The notes beneath the pieces were generated by a model, which saw only the letters and a list, made by a program, of their open reading frames with translations, was not told where the DNA came from and did no database searches. Positions 6,641 to 11,386 of a stretch of DNA of 11,386 nt are shown one piece after another. The translations under genes were made by a program, and so were the position numbers. The DNA is from Deltaproteobacteria bacterium (GTDB lineage: Bacteria > Desulfobacterota > Binatia > UBA9968), in contig VBLN01000027.1 in the NCBI GenBank assembly GCA_005878685.1, forward strand, positions 19,552 to 30,937, written 5' to 3'. How positions within the stretch are numbered: the first letter of the stretch is position 1; every line of letters starts with the position of its first letter.

Positions 6641-7327
6641 CTATTTCCTCCGCACCTTATCGCTGAAAAAGTTCCAGGCTCGCTCGAGGTCCACCGGAGG
6701 GAGAGTTTCCTTCTTTTCCAATCCAGATTCTTCCGTGCCGAGAAGAATAGGGGTGCCGATTTGCAACGCGCCGTAAAGCATGTCCGCAGCCTCTTCCAGG
6801 TAAATAGCCATCATGACTGCCTCAGGGATCGTCCTTCCCACCGTCACTTGACCGTTGCCCCTAAGCAAAATGGCCGGATTTGTTCCGAGTTCGGTCGCGA
6901 CTTCCTCGCCGAGCCTTTGGCTCGAGATCAACCGAGTTTTGGAAAAGACCGGCACGCCGCCGTGGAAGAAGCTGCCGTGATTGTGAACCGGTTCGATCCT
7001 TCTCTCTGTCACCGAAAAATAGTTGGCCTTGCGGGCGTGAATGCGCGTGATCGCCTGAACGTCGGCTCTTTGGTTGAAGATGGCCGCGTGCAACGGCGTT
7101 TCGAAAGGAGGAGCGGATCTGCCGTTGACGATTTCTCCCCGAAGATTGAGGGTCAGGAGTTCTTTCTCCTTGACCAGCGCGAGGCTGACTCTCGGTGTTA
7201 GGAGGAAGACGTCTGAGCCTGGGATGCGCGCGCTGACATGACCAAAGCCCTGCACCAATCCTTCGCCGGAGAGGATCCTGCAAGCCAGAATGAGATTTTT
7301 TCTCAGATCGGCGATAGTCTTCTTCAT
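6641..7327 (-). CDS. Class II aldolase/adducin family protein with altered metal site
   Basis: A 228-aa cytoplasmic protein of the class II aldolase/adducin fold (relatives include fuculose-phosphate aldolase, ribulose-phosphate epimerase and decarboxylases). Seen: GHVSARIPGSDVFLLTP near the N-terminus, FETPLHAAIF with Glu76 (equivalent of the catalytic acid), IHARK at 96-100, VHNHGSFFHGGVPVF, and ILLRGNGQVTVGRTIPEA near 153-170. Of the three zinc histidines expected from L-fuculose-phosphate aldolase, only the first (His97) is in place. The second is Arg99 (CGC) and the third Asn158 (AAC) in what is normally an R-G/N-H-G motif. Either this subgroup works without that zinc site or it is not an aldolase, so the substrate is unknown. 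The start has AAGGAG (complement at 7332-7337) five bases upstream. The gene is single and divergent from the 7397 gene. Confidence 0.85.
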   Translation of the reverse strand: MKKTIADLRKNLILACRILSGEGLVQGFGHVSARIPGSDVFLLTPRVSLALVKEKELLTLNLRGEIVNGRSAPPFETPLHAAIFNQRADVQAITRIHARKANYFSVTERRIEPVHNHGSFFHGGVPVFSKTRLISSQRLGEEVATELGTNPAILLRGNGQVTVGRTIPEAVMMAIYLEEAADMLYGALQIGTPILLGTEESGLEKKETLPPVDLERAWNFFSDKVRRK

Positions 7328-7340
7328 GCGGCTCCTTTTG

Positions 7341-7375
7341 AATTGGCTAAATTTTTAGTATATATAGCAGTTTAA
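7341..7375. promoter_or_regulatory. AT-rich divergent promoter region
   Basis: The 69-bp space between the divergent aldolase-family gene and the 89-aa hypothetical contains an AT-rich core with overlapping TATATA/TATACT hexamers (complement around 7359-7366) that could serve as a -10 box on either strand. No convincing -35 box at 16-18 bp was found for either direction, so only the region is marked. Confidence 0.4.
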
Positions 7376-7396
7376 ACGGTTGGGAAAGAGTCGCCG

Positions 7397-7666
7397 ATGA
7401 AGGTCAAGGTGAAATCTTGTTCGGGCTCAGAGGGTGAGGAAACTCCTGTTGGCTTCCTCTTAGGGGAGCGGTCTATCAAAATCGAGGAGGTCATGGACCG
7501 CTGGTACGGGCAGCAGGGGACTTACTATCGCGTCCTGGGAGATGACGAGAATCTTTACATCCTTAAGGAGCCCCTTGAAGGTGAACTGTGGGAGCTCGTC
7601 TCCTTCACCCACAAGAACTCGCGCGGCACTGAGCTACCGCCCGAGGGGAAGAAGGAGCTTCAGTAA
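7397..7666 (+). CDS. Small hypothetical cytoplasmic protein
   Basis: An 89-aa protein with no signal peptide or membrane segment and no family I can name. After a charged N-terminus (MKVKVKSCSGSEGEE), residues 27-70 look like a compact beta fold: IKIEEVMDRWYGQQGTYYRV, followed by a hydrophobic/acidic pattern around NLYILKEPLEGELWELVSF. The rest is a basic/acidic tail. The aromatic and glycine spacing looks like a real globular protein rather than a chance ORF. A weak GAAAGAG lies upstream of ATG 7397. The next gene on the strand starts 265 bp later, so the two are not tightly coupled. Confidence 0.65.
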   Translation: MKVKVKSCSGSEGEETPVGFLLGERSIKIEEVMDRWYGQQGTYYRVLGDDENLYILKEPLEGELWELVSFTHKNSRGTELPPEGKKELQ

Positions 7667-7931
7667 AGTCCATATCACCGACTTACGTCTGTGGTTTTCG
7701 GCGCTGCCCTTCGGGCAAGTCCAGAACATTATTCCCGCAGTCACACACGGGGGTTCTGTGGTAGGGGGTAAAGTCCTCATGGGTCTGGTCTCGCCGCGTG
7801 GCCCGATCGAGTTTCTGCAGTTTCAAGGATTACGGGTCGTCAATCAGAATTGATGCACCTAGTGACTCGTACGTCCGCAGATCGCGGGTTTACTTACTCC
7901 ATCTTTGGTTCGTCAGAGAGTTGATGGCGTT
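7667..7931 (+). other. Intergenic gap of about 265 bp before the flavoprotein
   Basis: I see no convincing gene here. An open frame spans 7542-7853 but it starts inside the previous gene in another frame and has no recognisable protein character. A short hairpin TGCCC-TTC-GGGCA lies at 7705-7717 without a T-tract. A TTG codon at 7905 could extend the flavoprotein by nine residues, but nothing supports its use. Confidence 0.4.
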
Positions 7932-8918
7932 ATGGCTGAAAAGAAAATCGGAACGGTAACTTATTGGCGATATTCATCCGATGTGCTGGCGATCTTCCGC
8001 CTCATGCCGGAGAGCGGCAGCAAGTTTCCTAATTATAAAGCGGGCCAATATATGGCTTTGCAGCGCAATGACTGCCGGCTGACAAAAAAGCTTGTTGGGG
8101 AAGGTGGCAAGGTAGAGTACGTGACCGTCCTAGACGAAAAAGGCAATCCCAAGCGCGGGGCTGTGACCCATTCCTATTCTATTGCGTCGGCGCCTTTTGA
8201 AACCGAGCAGAAGAGTTGCCTGGAGTTCTACGTCATCCTTGAGGCCGACGAAAAAGGCGTTCAGGGAAGGCTCACCGAATCGATGTTTCGGATGAAGCCC
8301 GACGGCGATAACAAAATGGTCTATTACGAAAAAATCGCCGGCGACTTCACGCTCGATAAGCGGGCAGCCGGTTTCCGGAACATTATCTTCGTCGGCACCG
8401 GAACAGGGCTGGCGCCGTTCGTCTCGATGGTCAAGCAGCTTGACTTCGAGGCAGCTTCGGGCAAGAGCGATTCGGTGAAGTACACGCTGCTCCACACGAA
8501 CCGGACCTACGAGGAGTTGGATTATTACCAGGAGTTGCTGGCTATCGAGGCGGCGCAGCGCTTTGACTTCGTCTATGTCCCCTCGGTGAGCCGGCCAACC
8601 CAACGAGACTGGGAAGATCCCAAGCTGGGCAGGGGGCGGGCCAATAACATGCTTCGATATTTGTTAGAGATGCCACTCAAAGAGGAGCAGGACCTGCAAG
8701 AGATCGCGGCGAAGGGTGGAGACGTCGCAAAGGCGAAGGCGCTCTTGGAAAAGACGGTCAAGCCGGCTTTGCCGAAGCATCTGTCTCGGGACGCGCTGCG
8801 CGGTCGGATGGATCCCGCGAACACTGTCGTCATCACCTGCGGCAACCCCTGGTCGATGGAGGACATCAAGTACGCCGCCGAAACCAGCCGGATGCGGTTC
8901 GAGAAGGAAGATTGGTGA
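7932..8918 (+). CDS. Ferredoxin--NADP(+) reductase family flavoprotein
   Basis: A 328-aa cytoplasmic FAD protein of the ferredoxin-NADP reductase superfamily, which moves electrons between NAD(P)H and a one-electron carrier such as ferredoxin. Seen in order: AGQYM (37-41) and the FAD-binding HSYSIASAP (80-88), standing for the usual RxYS motif. Next is the nucleotide-binding FVGTGTGLAPF (153-163), then TCGNP (302-306), and a terminal Trp328 that may stack on the flavin, as aromatic C-termini do in bacterial FNRs. Residues about 235-290 are a lengthy, charged helical insertion (LKEEQDLQEIAAKGG...) between the nucleotide-binding motifs. ATG 7932 is preferred over an upstream TTG at 7905 because homology-like sequence begins at GTVTYW. 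The ribosome site is weak. It has no cysteine cluster or membrane segment. Confidence 0.88.
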   Translation: MAEKKIGTVTYWRYSSDVLAIFRLMPESGSKFPNYKAGQYMALQRNDCRLTKKLVGEGGKVEYVTVLDEKGNPKRGAVTHSYSIASAPFETEQKSCLEFYVILEADEKGVQGRLTESMFRMKPDGDNKMVYYEKIAGDFTLDKRAAGFRNIIFVGTGTGLAPFVSMVKQLDFEAASGKSDSVKYTLLHTNRTYEELDYYQELLAIEAAQRFDFVYVPSVSRPTQRDWEDPKLGRGRANNMLRYLLEMPLKEEQDLQEIAAKGGDVAKAKALLEKTVKPALPKHLSRDALRGRMDPANTVVITCGNPWSMEDIKYAAETSRMRFEKEDW

Positions 8919-8935
8919 CCCCTCTCAGGAAATCT

Positions 8936-8949
8936 TCTCTCTAGAGAGA
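8936..8949. repeat. 14-bp perfect palindrome after the flavoprotein gene
   Basis: TCTCTCTAGAGAGA is a perfect dyad centred on CTAG, 17 bp past the reductase stop. As RNA it gives only a 5-bp stem and has no T-tract, so it is weak as a terminator. The remaining sequence to 9093 (about 140 bp) shows no gene on either strand that I can support. Confidence 0.5.
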
Positions 8950-9093
8950 TATCCTTACCTGCGCTGCTAGTCACCGTTATCCCTGTCAAAGATCACAATG
9001 CTGTTGGCGGGAATGACGATTCTCGCCGATGAAGGCAGCAAGTGCCTCCCCGGCCCATCCCTCTACCGGCGAAGAACAAGTTCCGGCGGTGTC

Positions 9094-9381
9094 CTATTTT
9101 AAGCGTTCCAGCCACTTTACGTAAAGGTTGTATTCGGCTGGGTTATGGTCCTTCATTCGGTTCCCGATTTCTCTTGACATGATTTCTATGTAGATATTCC
9201 GATCGTTTTCTGTGAGCGCAGAATGACCTCGACTAATTGGGAGATTCCATCTATGCTGTGAACCATCCGACTGCCTCGTGAATGTACAACCCAAAAACCA
9301 ATCTATTCCAGGTCGGTAGGTCTTAAATACATCTCTAATCGAGTTATCGGCGATTGCCTTCCATTGCGATGAGTAATCCAT
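9094..9381 (-). CDS. Orphan hypothetical protein, lower GC
   Basis: A possible 95-aa protein, soluble, rich in Trp, Tyr, Asn and Arg, with no recognised family, signal peptide or membrane segment. It starts at ATG (complement of 9379-9381) with no clear ribosome binding site, which lowers confidence. Its base composition is visibly more AT-rich than neighbouring genes, and the 68 bp before it up to purC are also AT-rich. This could mean acquired DNA, a decayed gene or a chance ORF. The C-terminal part (MKDHNPAEYNLYVKWLERLK) looks protein-like. It follows purC on the same strand. Confidence 0.4.
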   Translation of the reverse strand: MDYSSQWKAIADNSIRDVFKTYRPGIDWFLGCTFTRQSDGSQHRWNLPISRGHSALTENDRNIYIEIMSREIGNRMKDHNPAEYNLYVKWLERLK

Positions 9382-9449
9382 CGAGGATCTCTTAGCATTT
9401 ATTCTTTCGAGCCACGAAGAACTTGACCGCGAGGATCAAAGCCAAGCTT

Positions 9450-10334
9450 TCAAAGATGAGTAGAATTGTTTTTTAACCTCCGTAGGGCCTCAACGTATTT
9501 TTCTTGTGTCTTGTGCACCACCTCGGGGGGCAAAGATGGCACCGGAGGCCGGGTGTCCCAATGGAGGCCCAAAAGATAATCGCGCACGTACTGCTTATCG
9601 AAGCTTTCGGGTGCCTTTCCCGCCTGGTATCCTTCTGCAAGCCAGAAACGGGATGAATCGGGGGTGAGGAGCTCATCGATCAGGAGTATCCCTTGCGTTG
9701 CCAAGCCAAACTCAAACTTGGTATCCGCAATAATGATTCCTCTCGCCTCAGCCATCTTGCGCGCGCGGAGATAGATGGCAATGCTGATTTCGCGCATCTG
9801 CTCGGCCTGTTTGCGTCCGACTCTCTCAACCATCTCGTCAAAGGTGATGTTCTCGTCATGCTCGCCTACCGGCGCCTTCGTCGAAGGGGTGAAGATAGGC
9901 TTTTCTAAGCGTGACGCCTCAACCAAACCTTTCGACAGCGGGATACCACAGACGCGACCTGATTCTCGATATTCCTTCCAGGCCGAGCCGAAGAGATAAC
10001 CTCTAACGACGCATTCCACAGGCGCGGGGGCGGTTTTTTTTACGAGCATGCTGCGACCTTCTAACTTGTCCCGGTAGGGACGACAGGCATCAGGAAAATG
10101 TCCAACCTCAGTTGTCACTAAATGATGACGGCATAGATCGCTCATTACGTGGAACCAATACGCAGAAAGGGCGGTAAGGATTTTTCCCTTATCCGGTATC
10201 CTCGTTGGTAGAACTACGTCAAAGCAAGAAATGCGGTCCGAAGCCACCATGAGAAGGTGGTCACCCAAATCGTAAATATCCCTCACTTTTCCTTGCTTCA
10301 GAAGAGGCAATCCTGTCAGTAACTCTTGGCCCAT
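9450..10334 (-). CDS. purC: Phosphoribosylaminoimidazole-succinocarboxamide synthase
   Basis: SAICAR synthase, a cytoplasmic enzyme of purine biosynthesis that joins CAIR with aspartate using ATP. It has 294 aa, the long form also seen in yeast ADE1-type enzymes and longer than E. coli PurC (about 237). Motifs in order: QGKVRDIYD near 14-22, the nucleotide-binding SDRISCFDVVLP, the VVRGYLFGSAWKEY block, the signature FTPSTKAPVGEHDENI, IADTKFEFG, then LIDELLTPDSSRFW and SFDKQYVRDYL. The frame is intact and all signature blocks are present. The ATG (complement 10332-10334) has GGGTGA upstream. No other purine genes are visible in the window, so purC is apparently isolated here. It lies 115 bp after the 36-aa peptide gene, so they may share a transcript. 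Confidence 0.96.
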   Translation of the reverse strand: MGQELLTGLPLLKQGKVRDIYDLGDHLLMVASDRISCFDVVLPTRIPDKGKILTALSAYWFHVMSDLCRHHLVTTEVGHFPDACRPYRDKLEGRSMLVKKTAPAPVECVVRGYLFGSAWKEYRESGRVCGIPLSKGLVEASRLEKPIFTPSTKAPVGEHDENITFDEMVERVGRKQAEQMREISIAIYLRARKMAEARGIIIADTKFEFGLATQGILLIDELLTPDSSRFWLAEGYQAGKAPESFDKQYVRDYLLGLHWDTRPPVPSLPPEVVHKTQEKYVEALRRLKNNSTHL

Positions 10335-10449
10335 TCTTCACCCTTTCTTGAAAGTTGCTTTTCCAGGTTTCCTTTCGACATTCGACATAGGTCTACGCGA
10401 GTTTGTTTTTCTGACTTCAACTTCAGGCAATACGAGTTGAGCAAGCAAA
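10335..10449 (-). other. Intergenic leader before purC
   Basis: There are 115 bp between the small peptide gene and purC. I found no promoter pair that fits well. A tandem 7-bp repeat TTCGACA x2 lies at 10374-10387. No terminator is evident, so readthrough from upstream into purC is possible. Confidence 0.35.
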
Positions 10450-10560
10450 TTAGTGAGAGCGTTTCTTCAGCCTGCCTTTAAGAAAATCGATGAACAGGAG
10501 CAGAAACAAAATGCCTATGCCGCCTCCGATAATCCAAAGAAGGGGTATCCACCTTTCCAC
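10450..10560 (-). CDS. Small membrane peptide (36 aa), candidate gene
   Basis: A short ORF from GTG (complement 10558-10560) to TAA. AAAGGGAG (complement of 10566-10573), five bases upstream, is a good ribosome site. The peptide is one hydrophobic helix (IPLLWIIGGGIGILFLLLF) with an aromatic/charged N-terminus MERW and a strongly basic C-terminus KGRLKKRSH, so it would span the inner membrane with its tail inside. The same frame is open further upstream to 10680, but that stretch is the stem of a terminator and structured RNA, so the short form is preferred. An out-of-frame ATG at 10562 overlaps the start and encodes only 15 codons. Function is unknown. Confidence 0.45.
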   Translation of the reverse strand: MERWIPLLWIIGGGIGILFLLLFIDFLKGRLKKRSH

Positions 10561-10573
10561 ATGTGCTCCCTTT

Positions 10574-10615
10574 AAAAACAAAAAAGCCAGCATCAGCCAC
10601 GAGGGCTGAGCTGGC
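10574..10615 (-). terminator. Strong intrinsic terminator on the minus strand
   Basis: On the minus strand, GCCAGCTCAGCC pairs with GGCTGATGCTGGC (12 bp with one bulged T) around a 5-nt loop, followed by TTTTTTGTTTTT. The T-tract ends directly before the ribosome binding site of the 36-aa ORF, an arrangement typical of attenuators and riboswitch expression platforms as well as of a plain RNA-gene terminator. Confidence 0.9.
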
Positions 10616-10770
10616 CTGCCTTCGAGCAAGTCTCCCTTGGAAGAGGACTTCCTGAATGGCCTACCGGCTATGCCTGACAACGAAAGATCGTTCTGTACCC
10701 TTCTAGGGCCGGCCTCTACCTTGATTGATTGTTCTTACTGCGAACAATCCCTCAAGGGGTCTGCCAAACT
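10574..10770 (-). ncRNA. Candidate structured RNA or attenuated leader, about 190 nt
   Basis: Between a promoter-like signal and the terminator, the minus strand holds several hairpins and no convincing gene. A long stem combines outer pairs 10719-10724/10752-10757 with inner perfect 8-bp pairs 10727-10734/10742-10749 around a 7-nt loop. CCGGC/GCCGG (10664-10668 with 10708-10712) can close a junction holding two small hairpins, 10698-10708 and 10679-10692. The terminator hairpin follows. I did not recognise a named riboswitch, 6S RNA, SRP RNA or T-box from motifs. It could be a small noncoding RNA or a ligand-responsive leader for the 36-aa gene and purC. The boundaries are estimated from the signals. 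Confidence 0.5.
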
Positions 10771-10776
10771 GAAGAG

Positions 10777-10805
10777 ACACTAGTAAAGGAGGAAAAGGAA
10801 GTCAA
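10777..10805 (-). promoter_or_regulatory. Sigma70-like promoter before the structured RNA
   Basis: On the minus strand TTGACT (complement 10800-10805) lies exactly 17 bp before TAGTGT (complement 10777-10782), which keeps the three most conserved -10 positions. The -35 overlaps the DUF2294 stop codon. Transcription would begin near 10770. It is moderate evidence because the -10 box is weak. Confidence 0.45.
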
Positions 10806-11179
10806 GTATTTCTCTTACGCGGCAACTCCTTCTCCAAGTTCCTATCCAGGATGAAGACAAAGACTCTTTCACCACAAGTCGTGCTTATGTCCGTATGGAT
10901 TTCTCGGACTTTCGCGCTTGTGATATCACCAATCACTTGAGAGAGACGGCTCTTAGCGCTTTCGATAAGCGCCTGGCGCATTTTTTTCACCAGCTCAATG
11001 CCATCGGCGTTTTTGGCCAGCTGTTGTTCGGCCGCAGTCAGGACTCCCTGAAGGCGAACGAGGATCATGTCCTCAATGATATAACTCCGCGATTCTGTGG
11101 GGCCTCGCCCCATATAGTCAATTTCAAAGCGGACCAGCGCTTCGCTGATCTCCGCTTCTATTTCACCCTTCGTTTTCAT
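10802..11179 (-). CDS. DUF2294 family protein
   Basis: A 125-aa soluble protein that I recognise as a DUF2294-type protein, a conserved bacterial family of unknown function. Seen: the EIDYMGRGPTESRSYIIEDM block (roughly 19-38), then MILVRLQGVLTAAEQQLA, and the closing HTDISTTCGERVFVFILD strand region (roughly 95-112). These match the family's length and motif order. The middle (about 57-85) is helical and charged. AAGGAA, about eight bases before ATG, supports the start. It is the first gene of the minus-strand series and has its own good promoter about 170 bp upstream. Its relation to the RNA, peptide and purC downstream is not evident. Confidence 0.85.
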   Translation of the reverse strand: MKTKGEIEAEISEALVRFEIDYMGRGPTESRSYIIEDMILVRLQGVLTAAEQQLAKNADGIELVKKMRQALIESAKSRLSQVIGDITSAKVREIHTDISTTCGERVFVFILDRNLEKELPRKRNT

Positions 11180-11200
11180 CGCACATTCCTTCTACGTCTG

Positions 11201-11284
11201 CTATGTGCGCCGACTTCTGAAGCAACTTAGGCTGAGGAAAGCTCCTCTTTTCTTCCAGTAAGACTTCATCGCTTTATCGGGCAT
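11201..11284 (-). other. Possible 27-codon leader ORF before the DUF2294 gene
   Basis: Inside the long leader, an ATG (complement 11282-11284) opens a 27-codon frame with the sequence MPDKAMKSYWKKRGAFLSLS near its start. GGGAGG lies upstream but about 13 bases away, too far for a good ribosome site. It overlaps the downstream arm of the inverted repeat in the leader. It may be chance and is recorded because the leader is otherwise unexplained. Confidence 0.2.
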
Positions 11285-11339
11285 AGCGAATCTTCTTCCT
11301 CCCGTCGATGCTACAAATATGTTGACTTCTGATAAAGCG
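11270..11339. repeat. 9-bp inverted repeat flanking the DUF2294 leader
   Basis: CGCTTTATC at 11270-11278 and GATAAAGCG at 11331-11339 are perfect inverted copies separated by 52 bp. On the minus strand the first-transcribed arm coincides with the predicted start of transcription, so the leader RNA could fold back on itself. The arms could also be a protein-binding pair. Confidence 0.55.
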
Positions 11340-11345
11340 AAACGA

Positions 11346-11374
11346 ATTTTATTCAAGCGTCCTTCGATTGGCAA
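11346..11374 (-). promoter_or_regulatory. Sigma70-type promoter of the DUF2294 gene
   Basis: On the minus strand TTGCCA (complement 11369-11374) is followed after exactly 17 bp by TAAAAT (complement 11346-11351). Both hexamers are close to consensus. The start of transcription would be near 11339, giving a leader of about 160 nt before the DUF2294 ATG. Confidence 0.65.
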
Positions 11375-11386
11375 GAGCCCACGGAT

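Noticed and set aside
6602..7201. 199-codon plus-strand open frame opposite the aldolase-family gene
   Set aside because: It begins in the region after the operon terminator with no ribosome site, while the minus strand carries recognisable aldolase-family motifs and a good ribosome site.
7542..7853. 103-codon open frame overlapping the 89-aa hypothetical and the following gap
   Set aside because: It starts inside another gene in a different frame, and its Ser/Arg-rich first half is a shadow. The second half has no recognisable protein signature.
8961..8985. Resemblance to a homing endonuclease site (GTTATCCCTGTCA)
   Set aside because: Only a partial match to the I-SceI site and no intron or endonuclease gene nearby.
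10561..10680. N-terminal extension of the small membrane peptide to a TTG at 10680
   Set aside because: The extension runs through the terminator stem and structured RNA and lacks a ribosome site. GTG at 10560 has one.

Overview
The window looks like a bacterial chromosome segment of moderately high GC. The organism makes isoprenoids by the MEP pathway (ispF) and respires through a split cytochrome b6-type quinol:electron carrier complex. The combination of a b6/subunit IV-type cytochrome b, a Tat-type Rieske protein and a very large multiheme cytochrome c fits anaerobic or microaerobic soil and subsurface lineages of the NC10/Rokubacteria, Nitrospirae or deltaproteobacteria-like kind. The phylum cannot be fixed from the sequence alone.

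Left part (1-6600, all on +): the 3' end of ispF, then what looks like one operon. In order it holds a 115-aa two-helix membrane protein, a Rieske Fe-S protein whose frame is broken, cytochrome b6-like and subunit IV-like proteins, a 55-aa membrane microprotein, an 895-aa membrane-anchored cytochrome with eight CxxCH heme sites, and a secreted cupredoxin. A strong hairpin terminator closes the operon. Together these would oxidise quinol, pass electrons through Rieske and b hemes to the multiheme c protein, and possibly on to the copper protein. The Rieske gene needs a frame change near 984. Cytochrome b carries Pro at a position that should be a heme bL histidine. So the complex is either decaying or affected by sequence errors.

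Middle (6641-8918): a class II aldolase-family protein on the minus strand, apparently lacking two of the three usual zinc histidines. It is divergent from a small conserved-looking hypothetical, which is followed by a ferredoxin-NADP reductase-family flavoprotein.

Right part (9094-11386, all minus): a DUF2294 protein with a good sigma70-type promoter, then a region of about 200 nt with its own promoter-like signal, several hairpins and a strong intrinsic terminator (candidate structured RNA or attenuated leader). The terminator ends directly before the ribosome binding site of a 36-aa membrane peptide. purC (SAICAR synthase) and a lower-GC orphan ORF follow.

The items most worth a second look are the unusual cytochrome-c partner (coiled coil, three-heme domain and five tandem cytochrome c modules), the damaged bc core, the aldolase ligand changes and the structured RNA region.
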